64,000 bases of DNA, from contig UESW01003829.1 in NCBI GenBank assembly GCA_900491605.1, positions 1,101,060 to 1,165,059 of the forward strand, given 5' to 3'. A program made the position numbers and the translations under genes. Positions 1 through 10,640 of the stretch are shown in pieces (the stretch's first letter is position 1; the number at the start of each line of letters is the position of its first letter). The DNA comes from Calamus simplicifolius (Eukaryota; Streptophyta; Magnoliopsida; Arecales; Arecaceae). Below the pieces are notes generated by a model that saw only the letters and a program-made list of their open reading frames with translations, did not search any database and had not been told where the DNA came from.

Positions 1-570
1 ATGAATTATGCATACATTTTGAGTGACATAATTGAGCATAAAATTTAAATAATGTCTAAAGTGATAAATATAATTTGAGTAATTAAGGAGTAGCCACAAC
101 ATCCTTAATTATAAAATTATATAATAAAGTTAATGAATCACAAAATAATTAATAGACATTAATTATAATTAATTATATGGATATAATAAAATTTATCCTA
201 TAGAAATTTTTGTTATATTTGTATAATTAATTAGGATAAAATATCAAATTATATTTTTCTAATCTACCTATAGAAATTAGAAAGAAGAAATATAATTTGA
301 TAGTTTTATCATACAAATTTAAGTGAATCTAATTGAATTAGAGCTTTAGCCCACATGTAAGTTTTATGTTAGTAGATTCACTATTTTCTAAATGCATGAT
401 TTACATTGATAAAGCATTTTATTATCCTCAATTTTTGGTAATAAGCATGTATGTTTAATTTTGGAGTTATGCAATCTGTAAATTTCTTTGATATAAAACG
501 TGACATACCTAAATTGAGGGGTGATAACTATAAAGTTTGAAAGAAGAGAATTCTCCTTCATCTGGGGTGG

Positions 571-807
571 ATGAACATTGATTATGCTATAAAGAAGGAT
601 GAACCACCTTTAGTAACTCAAACCAGCACTCCTGGTGAGATTTCAATTTATGAACGTTGGGAGCGATCTAATCGCTTGAGTGTAATGTTCATAAAGACAA
701 AAATCACTACTGGTATACGTGGTTTAGTCGATCAGCATGACAATGTCAGGGAGCTACTAAAGATCATTGATGAGCAATTCAGTACTTCAGATAAGCCAGT
801 ACCCTAA
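571..807 (+). pseudogene. Copia gag N-terminal fragment
   Basis: The 78-residue reading frame contains the YERWERSNRLSVMFIK stretch typical of plant copia Gag (UBN2/DUF4219-like region). Similarity seems to begin earlier, near 480, in a shifted frame. The frame ends soon after IDEQF and recognisable Gag sequence continues only in other frames up to 1200. Gag would build the virus-like particle of the element. This fragment cannot do so. Confidence 0.65.
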
Positions 808-1199
808 TTTTGAAGTTCTCATCCCTAAGGATAACTGGAGTGAGAGGTGTGCATGGGCACATTATGCAAATGAGGGACATTGTAGCTCAACTGAAGACTT
901 TTGAGGTTAAAATTTCTTAGTCCTTTTTGGTGCACTATATTTTAAACATCCTTCTATAGCATTATGGACCATTTAAGATATCCTATAACACATATAAGGA
1001 AAAATGGTCAATCAATAAACTTTTGGCCATGTGTGTTCAAGAAGAGGGTAGACTGGTGATGGAATTGGGTGAGAGTGCAATGCTGACTACAAATGGAAAG
1101 GATCGAGCATAAGCCAAGAAGAATGGTAAAAGTAAAATATCATCCCAATCTAACATTAAGAAGGAATCCAAGTATTTCTTATATAAGAAGAAATGACAC

Positions 1200-1652
1200 A
1201 TGAAGAAGGATTGCATTAAGTTCAAGACTTGGCTTGAAAAGAAAGATAAAACAATCTCACTTGTCTGTTATGAATCTAATATAACTGATGTTATTTATAA
1301 CACATGGTGGATTAATTCTGATTCTACAATCCATATTTACAATACTTTGCAGGGTATGCAAAACCTAAGGAAGCCAGTGGGAAGTGAGCCGTATATCTCT
1401 TTAGGAAACAAGATGCGCTCACATATGGAAGCTATAGGGACATGCACTTTAGTTCTTAGTAATGGTTTTATTTTATATATGGAAAGAACCTTTTATGTAC
1501 CTAGTTTTTCTAGAAATTTAATTTTAGTTTCAAGACTTGTACCTTTGAGTTATTCCTTTAACTTTTTAGATACTTCTTCCAGTTTATATTATAAATCTGA
1601 ACTTGTTGGGAATTATACTTTGTCTGATGATCTTTTCTATATTAATTTATAA
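1200..1652 (+). pseudogene. Copia Gag zinc-knuckle end and aspartic protease remnant
   Basis: The frame opens on the second half of a CCHC-type knuckle (HMKKDCIKFKTWLEKK). The first half lies just upstream and is cut by a TGA. It then runs through a protease-like segment: a WWINSDSTIHI segment stands where W-x-x-D-S-G/T is expected, followed by the FVPSFSRNLILVSRL segment that ends copia proteases. The catalytic D-S/T-G is altered to N-S-D-S, so activity is not expected. The frame stops at 1652, just before the GAG-pre-integrase region. Confidence 0.65.
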
Positions 1653-1670
1653 AATAATACCACTCATGAT

Positions 1671-2640
1671 ATGATGCATGTTAGGGCTGGCATGAAAAGA
1701 TGTATTGTAAATGATAACTCTTCCATGTTGTGGCACCGAAAATTGGAACATATCTCCATAGATAGAATCAAGAGGTTAGTGAATGAAGGAATACTCAGTA
1801 CTTTGGACTTCACCGACTTTGATACTTGTTGTGTAGACTACATTAAGGGCAAGCAAACCAACAAGTCAAAGAAAGGTGTCAAGAGAAGTTCAAACCTATT
1901 AGAGATCATACACACGGACATTTGTTGTCCGGATATGGAATTTTATGGTCCAAAATACTTCATCTTCTTCATTGATGACTACTCACGATTTATGTATCTA
2001 TACTTGCTTCAGAATAAAAATGAAGCATTGGATGTCTTTAAGGTTTTTAAGACAGAAGTAGAGACACAATGTGAAAAATAAATCAAAATTATGAGATCTG
2101 ATAGAGGAGGTGAGTATTATGGGAGATACACTGAAGATAGACAAATGCCTAATCCATTTGCAAAGTTCCTTCAAGAATATGGGATTGTTGCCCAATACAG
2201 TTTACCTGGCTCACCTGATTAGAATGGTGTAGCAGAGAGAAGGAATCGAACATTGTGGACATGATGAGGAGCATGATTAGAAGCTCCAAACTACCTAAGT
2301 CCTTCTGGACAGAAGCTCTCAAGACGGCCGTGTACATATTGAATCGGGTTCCAACCAAGGATGTACCTAAAATACCCTTTGAGTTATGGAAAGGATGAAA
2401 ATCAAGTTTGTGATATGTACACGTATGGGGATGCCCATGTAAAGTGAAAGTATACAATCCATAAGAGAAAACGCTAGACCCTAAAACCATTAGTGGGTAT
2501 TTTGTTGGATATGCCGAGAGGTCCAAGGGATATAGATTTTATAATCCATCTCACATAAATAGGATTATGGAATCAAGAAATGCCAAATTTCTTGAGAATG
2601 ACTTGATCAGTGGGAGTGATCAATTGTAGAGCATGATTCC
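1671..2640 (+). pseudogene. Copia GAG-pre-integrase and integrase remnant
   Basis: LWHRKLEHISIDRIKRLV is the GAG-pre-integrase motif (H-x-R-L-x-H), followed by a degraded C-x-x-C. The integrase core follows with IHTDICCPD (first Asp) and YFIFFIDDYSRFMYLYLL. A stop falls at 2081. Similarity continues in other frames through RSDRGGEYYG (second Asp) and NGVAERRNRT (Glu) near 2100-2260. All three DDE positions can therefore still be picked out, but the reading frame is broken several times. Confidence 0.75.
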
Positions 2641-3048
2641 TGAAAGGGAACATTCTGATGCTCAACCTTCCACTTCAAATGACAGACTATCGTTCATAGT
2701 GCTCATCAAAATCAAATGGGCATTAGACAACCAGTTATTAAAATTCTATAATTTGCTGATAATAAACCAGTAGATCCAGTCTCTCATGAGTCACCAGAGA
2801 TAGTTGAACAATCAACTTCATGAGAGGAGGTTATTATAACATTAAGAAGATCTACAAGAGAAAGAAAATTAGCAATTTTTAGTGACTATATTGTGTATCT
2901 TTAAGAGTCAGACTATAATATTGGAGCTGAAAATGATCCTGAAACATTTTTACAAGCCATGAGTTGTAAGGAATCCAATTTATGGTATGCTGCTATGAAA
3001 GATGAGATGAATTCTATGGCATTTAATGGAGTCTGAGATCTTATTGAG

Positions 3049-3650
3049 TTGCCTGATGGTGCAAAAGTCATTGGCTGTAAATGGGTCTTTAAGACCAAGA
3101 AAGACTCGATAGTCAACATTGAGCGATTAAAGGCAAGACTCGTTGCTAAGAGATTCACTCAAAGAGAGAGAATTGATTACAAGGAAACATTTTCTCCTGT
3201 ATCCAAGAAAGATTCCTTTCGCATTATTATGGCACTTGTTGCACATTTTGACTTAGAGTTACAACAAATAGATGTGAAAACTGTATTTCTCAATGAAGAT
3301 ATAGAGAAAGAGGTTTATATAAAACAACCTGAAGGATTTTCCTCTAGTGATAATGAGCAATTGGTATACAAGCTCAAGAGATCCATATATGGATGGTACT
3401 TAAAATTTTATGATGTGATTTCTTCATTTAGATTTGTAGAGAACATCATGGATCAATGTATATACCAGAAGGTCAGTGAAGCAAAATTTATTTTTTAATC
3501 CTATATGTAGATGATATTTTACTTGAAACCAATGACAAAGGTATGTTACATGAGGTAAAATAATTTTTCTCTGAGAATTTTGATATGAAATATATGGGAG
3601 ATGCCTCTTATGTCATTGGCATTAAAATTCAGAGAGACAGACTATGAGAT
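3049..3650 (+). pseudogene. Copia reverse transcriptase remnant
   Basis: The open part (3049-3498) reads AKVIGCKWVFKTKKD, KARLVAKRFTQRE and QIDVKTVFLNEDIEKEVYIKQPEGF, the N-terminal half of copia RT (RVT_2). The catalytic LYVDDILL box follows at about 3500-3530 in a shifted frame. Similarity starts upstream near 2890 and continues to about 3900, with several stops. The enzyme would copy element RNA into cDNA. This copy is inactive. Confidence 0.85.
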
Positions 3651-3974
3651 GTTTTAGGTCTATCTCAAGAAACCTATATCAACAAAATCTTAGAGAGATT
3701 TCGGATGAAAGATTATTCACCGAGTATAGCTCCCATAGTCAAGGATGACAGATTCAATTTGAGTTAGTGCCCAAGGAATAACTTTGAGAGGGAGAAAATG
3801 AAAAACTTTCCATATGCCTCAGCTATTGGTAGTTTGATATATGTTCAGGTCTGTACAAGACTTGACATAGCATTTGCAGTTGGAATGTTAGGAAGATATT
3901 AGAGTAATCCAGGTTTGTACCATTGATGAGCTGCTATGAAGGTGATGAGGTATGTTTAGGGTACCAAGGGCTAC

Positions 3975-4439
3975 ATGCTTATGTTCAGACTGACTGAAAA
4001 TTTGGAAGTGATTGGCTACTCTGATTCTAACTTTACTAGCTGTGTTGATTCTCGGAAGTCAATATCTGGATACATATTTATGTTTGCTGGTGGAGCTATC
4101 TTTTGGAGAAGCGTCAAGCATACTTTGATTGCTACTTCTACCATGAAAGCCGAGTTCGTGTCATATTTTGAGACTACTTCGCATGGTGTATGGTTGAAGA
4201 GTTTCATTTCTAGGCTTAGAATTATGGATTTTATATCTAGGCCATTGAAGATTTATTATGGCAATTCAGCTGCAGTATTTATAGCTAAAAACAACAAGAG
4301 TGATAGTCTAAGCAAGCACATTGACATCAAATATTTAGCCATAAGAGAACGTGTTAAAGAAAAGACAGTGGTTATTGAGCATGTGAGCACTGAGTTGATG
4401 ATAGCTGATCTCTTGACTAAAGGCATGCCACCACAGTAG
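3975..4439 (+). pseudogene. Copia RNase H domain, open to its natural stop
   Basis: The 154 residues show the copia RNase H pattern: YSDSNFTSCVDSRKSISGY (first Asp), STMKAEFVSY (Glu), IYYGNSAAVFIAKN (D to G at the third acidic position), KHIDIKYLAIRERV and the terminal ADLLTKGMPPQ. The last motif is the normal end of copia pol, so the stop at 4437-4439 is genuine. The acidic residue in the IYYGNSAA segment appears to be lost, so catalysis is doubtful. About 330 bases of untranslated DNA then lead to the polypurine tract. Confidence 0.85.
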
Positions 4440-4766
4440 TTTAGGGATCATGCAGACCATATGGGTCTTGGTTATTTTTTTAATTCTTTGTATAAAAGAA
4501 TTTTATAATTAATAAAATTCTTTTATGGTTGTGATATTTTTCACATTCAGTTTTTTAGTATACACATTTATCTTGTGATGAGCATCATTAAGTTGGACCT
4601 AGAATAAATATGAGGTTTATTCATTAAGTTATATGGGTTTATATTTGGAAATATAATACAATGTGATACATGTTTAATAATACTCGATTTAAGAGGACCT
4701 ATTGGTATGATCCATGTATTTTATTTCTTACTATAGTAATAGAATATACGAACCAAGTAGGAGAAT

Positions 4767-5200
4767 GTTGATTTTTTTTTCATTAAGCGTATCAGTTAGA
4801 TATAATTAAGATGGTCCTATATTCGATATCGAGGGATTACATGGATTTAAGATTTGAATTCATGATTAAGATAAACGTCCATCAACCGTATTCCGTTTGA
4901 AGCACCCTTTGGATGGACAGATAAGACATAAAGAAAAATAAAACGGAAAGGTCATGCGCCTGGTCTCGATGGAAGTTTACACCATCACTGAGAGAGACCA
5001 TAAAGTATGGAAGAGCCTTACCCTGATCTGAAGAAATATCAATTCATTTGCGTGGATCAATGACTGAAGGTATTTCTGTGTTTATTTATTTATTTATTAT
5101 CATGATAAATATATATTGGTTTCATATTTTTGCATATCTGACATCTATGTTATTTAGTCTGACAAACATGCAAGGGATCAATATAAATTTTTGTCTAACA
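4767..5200 (+). repeat. 3' LTR of the copia element
   Basis: It starts TG directly after a purine-rich tract at 4755-4766 (AAGTAGGAGAAT) and ends CA at about 5200, for 434 bp. There is no second copy in the window to confirm the borders, so the right border is an estimate. Confidence 0.5.
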
Positions 5201-5590
5201 TCACCTTCTTAGGTTAGCGTTGGTTCCAAGCGAAGGTGCGTAGGTCCTAGCATCATTAGTTGTCTCCCATAAAATAGTGGTTTGATAGTTATCAGAAAAA
5301 CTTATAGCCTTAATAATATATATATGAGGTAGTTACTGAAAGCTATTTTATAATCATTTTATGAAAGAGGTAGGATGTAAGGAAACGGAAGTCCAGGTAC
5401 AAAATATTCCTTCTCACAATCAGAGATGGTCTCTCCCACTACTTAAAATAGGAAGGAGACAAACTACATGTTTCCAAACCACAACTGCAATAATTCCGCT
5501 TTGAACACGTGCTCAATATAATTATGCCGGTGGACAACAACCATCCACATGTAAATTATAAGTTTTCTCATTTTTTTTTTAATGGATATA
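5201..5590. other. Unassigned AT-rich spacer
   Basis: This is the DNA between the copia 3' LTR and the left end of element A. No reading frame, domain or repeat was recognised. Its last bases (ATATA, 5586-5590) are the probable left target-site copy of element A. Confidence 0.6.
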
Positions 5591-5753
5591 TGTTGAGGGA
5601 TAAAATTGTCATTGCATAAATAATCATGCAAGAAGGCTAGGATCAATCCTGACTCCCATATGCTGAACAATACCCGCTAGAGACAAGTCAACCTCAATGG
5701 ATCGGGGCGCCTTAGCCCCCCACCGAGCCAAGGATTCCTAAGGTGCGCATCAC

Positions 5754-5916
5754 ATCTCTCGGCCTCAGCCGAGCTATATCATCTCTCGGCCTCAGCCGAG
5801 CTATATCATCTCTCGGTTTCAGCCGAGCTATATCATCCCTTGGCCTCAGTTGAGCTATATCATCCCTCGGCCTCACCCGAGCTATATCGTCTCTCTTGGC
5901 CCCGGTCGAGCTATCC
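5754..5916 (+). repeat. 27-bp tandem repeat inside the 5' LTR of element A, six copies
   Basis: The unit contains CTCGGCCTCAGCCGAG, an imperfect palindrome, followed by CTATATC. Five units are close copies and the sixth is diverged and merges into unique LTR sequence. The partner LTR keeps two units at about 19974-20018. Confidence 0.85.
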
Positions 5917-6236
5917 GACTGTACCTCGTTAGCCGAGTCATCATTATGCCCCGACTAGACCCGGGCACTCAAGGACCTCTGCGGAATTCGGTGCGGGAGA
6001 GTTTAAATCCATAAGATTCCAAACAGAAATCATATCTGAGAGTGGCCTAGGACCCGTGAGAGTGGCCTAGAGCCCTGGAGCCTATATACCCGCCAAATCT
6101 TGAGACATCAACCAACTCTCCTAGCCGTCGATCCTCTAACCAACAAGATGTGAATCTTACTGACCTCATAACAAACTGGATTCAAATCCTAACGACTTTT
6201 GAACCCACGACGCCCCCAGGGAATCAGGTGATCCTC

Positions 6237-6244
6237 TATAAATA
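6237..6244 (+). promoter_or_regulatory. TATA box in the 5' LTR of element A
   Basis: TATAAATA sits about 325 bases before the primer-binding site. The same octamer is conserved in the 3' LTR at 20338-20345. It is the likely core promoter for the genomic RNA. Confidence 0.65.
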
Positions 6245-6564
6245 GAGTCGTCTGCCGACTCCTTAGGTATGCGCACTTGCTCACTGGCACACTCTCTTTC
6301 TGCCTGGACTTCCCCCATTTTCCGCCATTAGCGCTCTGCTCAGAGCTCTCAAAGGCCACCCTTGGAGAAACTCTTCAGCGAGAGCCTTCTCCTCTTATTT
6401 GTTGATTGCCGATCCCCGCTGACTTGAGCATCGGAGGGTCTTCCGCGAAGGGCCACCCTCAACGCCTCTCGTGTGAGGACTGTTTTGCAGGTCCGCCCAG
6501 GAGGGAGCCCGTCCCAGAGCCTGATCGCACCCAAGTCGGAGGACAGATTTTAGCAGCAACAAAA

Positions 6565-6583
6565 TGGCGCTAGAGGAAGGGCC
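6565..6583 (+). other. Primer-binding site of element A
   Basis: TGGCGCTAGAGGAAGGGCC starts three bases after the LTR end, where the tRNA primer of minus-strand synthesis should pair. A close variant is found next to the 5' LTR of element C. The tRNA was not identified. Confidence 0.65.
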
Positions 6584-6646
6584 CTTAAGTCCCATAAACT
6601 TGTGATTCAGGAGACAAGGATCTCGATCTAAAAGAGAACTCCTCCC

Positions 6647-8300
6647 ATGGCCAACCGAAGAAAGGCTACCTCCGAAGCCCGGGATCAGGTCACCTCCCAA
6701 AGACCTGATCCGATGAGCAGTGTAGCGCCGCCACCACCGCCGCCAGTTGAGACTCCATCGCCACTGGCGGCCCCAGTGACCCAGGACCAATTTGCCTCAC
6801 TGGTCCAGCAAGTCCAGGCTCTAACCCACTTGATTCATGGGTGTTTTGAAGCTCCCCGACCAGCCGCTCCTGCCTCGCATCCTCCTGAGGAGAATGCAGC
6901 CCCCGCTCATCCGATGATCTCCTCCTTCGGCCCGCATGGGGTCGCAGACCCCCTTGCTGCCCTAGGGAAGCTGAGCCAGCCCCCCAAGGAGGCCGTGGCA
7001 AAGATCTTCCCTCGATCTCAGCTGGCCCGATCCCTCTCTCCGGTGTTCTCTCGCCACGACTCGACACCGTCTCATTTCTCTCATCGTCTGGCCCCTCCTG
7101 TTGTGCCTGAGGAGATCCGCTAGCAACTCCGGGAGATGCACCAGGAGTTAGATGCCGCCAAGCAGGCCTATCCGCTCCACCATCAGACGGAGCAGGGCAT
7201 TCCCTTTTCCAAGGGAATCATGGAGGAAGTGATTCCCTCCCACGTGAAGCTGCCCACCATCGAGCCCTATCATGGGGCCTCCGATCTCGACGACCACCTC
7301 AGCAGCTTCAGATCGATCATGATGTTCCACGGGGCATCAGATGCGGTCCTCTACTGCGCCTTCCCCTCCACCCTCAGGAGATCCGCTCGAACCTGGTTCA
7401 ATGCTTTGAAACCAGGTTCTGTTAGTTCATTCGACGAGCTGAGCCGCCTCTTTATCAGCCAGTTCGTCAGCAGCCATCATCACCGGCGGAGATCCGACTC
7501 CCTCTCTGAGGTTAAGCAGAGAGAGGGGGAGTCCTTGAATAAATATCTCGGCCGTTTTAACATGGCCATATTGGAAGTGGACCACCTTAATCATGAGGTG
7601 GCCATGTCCGCCCTAGCAGGCAGAGTATTGAAGGAGAGTGACTTTTACCTGATGCTGGAGGTCAGCTACCCTCAGAACCTCTCCAACATGATGGCTCTGG
7701 CAGACAAATATGCCAGAGTCGAAGAATCACGGAGAGCTGCCCGCACCGAGCTGACAAGGAAAAAGGAGCCCAAGGGCTCGGACAAGCACCAATCTGCTCG
7801 CCAGCCAAGTCCGCCTCGCCACCAAAGGGTTCCTCCGCCCCCGCCGAGGAACCGCACCCGGAGCCCGCCAAGGAGGTTCAACCAGTTCACTCCGCTTACT
7901 GCTCCAAGGGCGTAGATCCTCATGGCGATAGAGCGCCAGCTCCTCCGACCACCTCCTCTCCGAGGGAATGCTACCCGGAGAGATCCTACCAAATATTGCC
8001 GCTACCATCGGGATCATGGCCACGACACTAAGGAGTGCTCGCAGCTGAAGAACGAGATCGAAAGGCTCATCCAGCGGGGTAGGCTGAACCAATTCAGGAG
8101 AGCACCCGAGCCAAGGAACGGGGGCGATCGTCAACCTGAGCCTCAGCAACCTCCTCCTCCGAATCTTTCGGTCGCTGGTCACATTAATGTGATCGAGGCA
8201 GTTGGCAGTCCATCGAGTGGGCGGAATGATGAAGAAGGTTCGGCCCCCAAGAAAGCGCGAACAAATGAGCTCTCCTTCTCCAACAGCGACCTCCAGAAAA
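6647..8300 (+). pseudogene. Gag of element A, interrupted by two in-frame stops
   Basis: ATG at 6647 starts MANRRKATSEARDQVTS. A proline-rich stretch and a weak helix (VTQDQFASLVQQVQALTHL) follow, then the retrotransposon Gag core (AFPSTLRRSARTWFNAL ... FDELSRLFISQFV, about 7360-7480). Near 8000 comes a Cys/His knuckle-like CRYHRDHGHDTKEC. Frames 6647-7123, 7136-7915 and 7922-8692 are in the same phase, separated only by TAG codons at 7121-7123 and 7913-7915. One ancestral Gag-protease frame was therefore broken by point changes. The related element C retains only the first 60 or so residues of this protein. Confidence 0.85.
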
Positions 8301-8692
8301 TACAGTTCCCGCATGATGATGCGTTGGTTGTATCCCTTAATCTGAACAACTATGATGTAGATCGAATTCTCATTGATAGTAGAAGCTCCGTCAATGTTTT
8401 GTATCTCGATGTGTTTCTAAAGATGAAACTGCTTATGGAGAATCTCCGAGCTGTGGACTCCACCCTAATGGGGTTCACCGGTGATGTTATCACCCCAAAA
8501 GGAGTCGTGACCCTGACGGTCCGTGCAGGAACTTGGCCTTCTGTTGCCACGGTCCACACAGATTTTCTAGTGACCAAGCTTCGATCGCCCTACAATGCAA
8601 TTTTCGGAAGACCCGGCCTGATGTCCCTTAGAGCCACTGTCTCCATCCCGCACCTAGCAATGAAGTTCCCTACCGGATGGGGAGTGGGGTAG
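8300..8692 (+). pseudogene. Aspartic protease domain of element A, catalytic Gly changed
   Basis: The segment RILIDSRSSVNVLY is the active-site loop of a retropepsin, in phase with Gag. The family motif is D-S/T-G. Here codon 8381-8383 is AGA (Arg) where Gly is expected. The second half of the fold follows with AIFGRPGLMSLRA, the usual end of Tat-type proteases. The frame ends with a TAG at 8692, and pol continues in another phase, so a frameshift lies between about 8690 and 8705. The enzyme would cut the polyprotein; this copy probably cannot. Confidence 0.75.
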
Positions 8693-8700
8693 TCCGAAAA

Positions 8701-9797
8701 ACCAAGCTGTAGCTCGGCAGTGTTTCATCACCAGCCTGCTATCCAAATTGCCCGAGGTTGATGGACTGGACGCTCGGGAAGATTTTGCCGAGCAACGGGG
8801 AGAACCAGCTGAAGAGCTGGAGGAGGTGCCGCTGAACGAAGCTCGGCCAGACCGAACTATAAAGATCGGGTCACTGCTAAAAGGGAAACCTCGGACGGAG
8901 CTGATCGAGTTTCTCCGAAGAAATGCTGATGTTTTCTCCTGGTCAGCTTCCGATATGCCGAAAATCAGCCCGAATGTTCTCGTCCATCATCTTAATGTGG
9001 ATGAGATGTCCCGGCCCATAAAGCAGAAGAGGAGGAGCTTCGTCCCTGAGCGGCAGAAGGCGATTGAGGAAGAAGTCGACAAACTTGCTAAGGCAAACTT
9101 CATTCGGGAGGTAAACTATCCAAGCTGGCTGTCCAATGTCGTCATGGTAAAGAAGTCGAATGGCAAATGGCGGATCTGCATCGACTTCACCGACCTCAAT
9201 AAAGCTTGCCCTAAGGACATCTTCCCTCTCCCTCGGATCGATCAGCTTGTAGATGCTACTTCAGGGCATCAGATGCTAACCTTCATGGATGCCTATTCCG
9301 GTTACAATCAAATCCGAATGGCGCCTGAGGATGAAGAAAAGATCACCTTCATAACCAATCGAGGTACATATTGCTACCATGTCATGCCTTTTGGTATGAA
9401 GAATGCAGGTGCAACTTAACAAAGGCTGGTCAACAAGGCCTTCAAGGAGCAAATCGGCTGAAACATGGAGGTATATGTCGACGACATGCTGGTCAAAAGC
9501 AAAGAAGCATCCCAGCACATTGAGGACCTCTCTGAGGGCTTCGCGATGCTCCGAAAATATCGGATGAAGCTCAATCCAACGAAGTGTGCCTTTGGTGTCA
9601 ATTCTGGGAAGTTTCTGGGCTTCATGGTTTCTCAGCGAGGCATTGAAGCCAACCTGCAGAAGATTCAAGCCCTTCAGAAAATGACACCCCCAGCATCTAT
9701 CAAAGAGGTCCAGCGCCTGACAGGAAGGATCGCGGCCCTCAACCGCTTCATAGCTCGATCGGCCGAAAGGTGCCTTCCCTTCTTTAAAGCTCTCTGA
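8701..9797 (+). pseudogene. Reverse transcriptase of element A, with in-frame stops
   Basis: The frame reads from about NQAVARQCF (8703) through VNYPSWLSNVVMVKKSNGKWRICIDFTDLNKACPKD, FPLPRIDQLVD, FMDAYSGYNQI, the YVDDMLVKS catalytic box (Tyr codon at 9474) and LNPTKCAFGV. These are the ordered RT blocks of Ty3/gypsy elements. TAA at 9417-9419 and TGA at 9460-9462 interrupt it in phase; the second fits a CGA-to-TGA change. A further TGA ends the frame at 9797 just as RNase H begins. Confidence 0.9.
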
Positions 9798-10300
9798 TAT
9801 ACCAAGAATTTTCAATGGACTCCCGAGTGTCAGAAATCATTCGAGGACCTCAAGAGGTATCTTGGCTCTCCACCCCTCCTCAGCAGCACCAACTCGGGAG
9901 AGACGCTATTCCTGTACTTGGCGGTTTCAGAAGGTGCAATTGGCTCAGTTTTGGTCAGAGAAGAGAAAAAGACTCAAAAGCCGATCTACTATGTCAGCAA
10001 ACTGCTCTGGGACGCCAAGACAAGGTACACCTGGATCGAGAAGTTGGTTTTGGCCATGGTAACATCGGTTCGGAGGCTACGTCCATATTTCTAGTCGCAT
10101 TCTGTGATAGTTCTCACCGACCAACCCATCAAGGTGGTGGTTCATCGCTCGGAGATATCAAGAAGGATGGCTAAATGGGCCATCGAACTAAGCGAGCATG
10201 ACATCCAATACCAGCCTCGCCCGGCCATCAAGGCCCAGGTTCTAGCTGACTTCCCCTTGAATGTACTGTCCCGGAGGATGGTTCCACTCCAGACTCCCTC
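9798..10300 (+). pseudogene. RNase H domain of element A
   Basis: Pieces in two phases read SFEDLKRYLGSPP, LFLYLAVSEGAIGSVLVREE, KPIYYVSKLL, and TDQPIKVVVHRSEISRRMAKWAIELSEHDIQYQPRPAIKAQVLADF. This is the usual gypsy RNase H block directly after RT. At least one frameshift and one stop (TAG near 10094) disrupt it. RNase H removes the RNA strand during reverse transcription. Confidence 0.8.
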
Positions 10301-10329
10301 GAGCAACCGAAGCCTGACACCTGTGGCTG

Positions 10330-10640
10330 CTCCATGTTGACGGATCATCCAATGCCGGTGGCTCAGCGCTGGCCTAATCCTCACCAGCCCAGAAGGGGTT
10401 ACCTTTGAGTATGGCGTTCGCTTATCCTTCCCAGCTTCCAATAACGAAGCCGAGTATGAGACTCTGCTCACTGGACTTCGAATCGCCCGTGACCTTAAAG
10501 TGAAGAAGTTAAATGCCTTCACCGACTCTCAATTGGTGGCTAGCCACGTGCGGGGAGAGTTTGAGGCCCGGGAGCCAAACATGATTCGGTATCTCCAGCA
10601 GGTGTGGGACTTGCTTACCCACTTCTCTGAATTTGAAGTT
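10330..10640 (+). pseudogene. Second, archaeal-type RNase H domain (aRNH) of element A
   Basis: After the first RNase H comes LHVDGSSNAGGSA (acidic strand 1), VTFEYGVRLSFPASNNEAEYETLLTGLRIAR (Glu helix) and AFTDSQLVASHVRGEFEA (Asp strand), ending in SENAHADYY. This is a second full RNase H-like fold before integrase. Such a duplicate is known for the Tat lineage of plant gypsy elements. Stops at about 10337 and 10644 break it. Confidence 0.75.

Larger units (their letters stand above)
1..5200 (+). mobile_element. Degenerate Ty1/copia LTR retrotransposon, 5' end outside the window
   Basis: Gag, protease, GAG-pre-integrase, integrase, reverse transcriptase and RNase H follow in that order, which is the Ty1/copia order (integrase before RT). 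Every domain is interrupted by stops or frameshifts, so the copy is dead. A purine-rich tract at 4755-4766 precedes a TG start, and a CA end at about 5200 defines a 3' LTR. No matching 5' LTR is seen at the left edge, so it is either outside the window or lost. Bases 1-480 are AT-rich and probably leader; they hold no recognisable gene. Confidence 0.85.
5591..6561 (+). repeat. 5' LTR of element A (971 bp)
   Basis: It begins TGTTGAGGG and ends CAACA, and aligns with 19802-20661 along its length with scattered substitutions. The 111-bp length difference comes from a 27-bp internal tandem repeat (six copies here, two in the 3' LTR). A TATA box lies at 6237-6244. Confidence 0.88.

Noticed and set aside
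1..480. Search for a 5' LTR of the first copia element
   Set aside because: No stretch matches the 3' LTR at 4767-5200; the region was left as leader.
7727..8314. 195-codon minus-strand frame
   Set aside because: It is the shadow of the GC-rich Gag/protease coding strand and has no recognisable domain.
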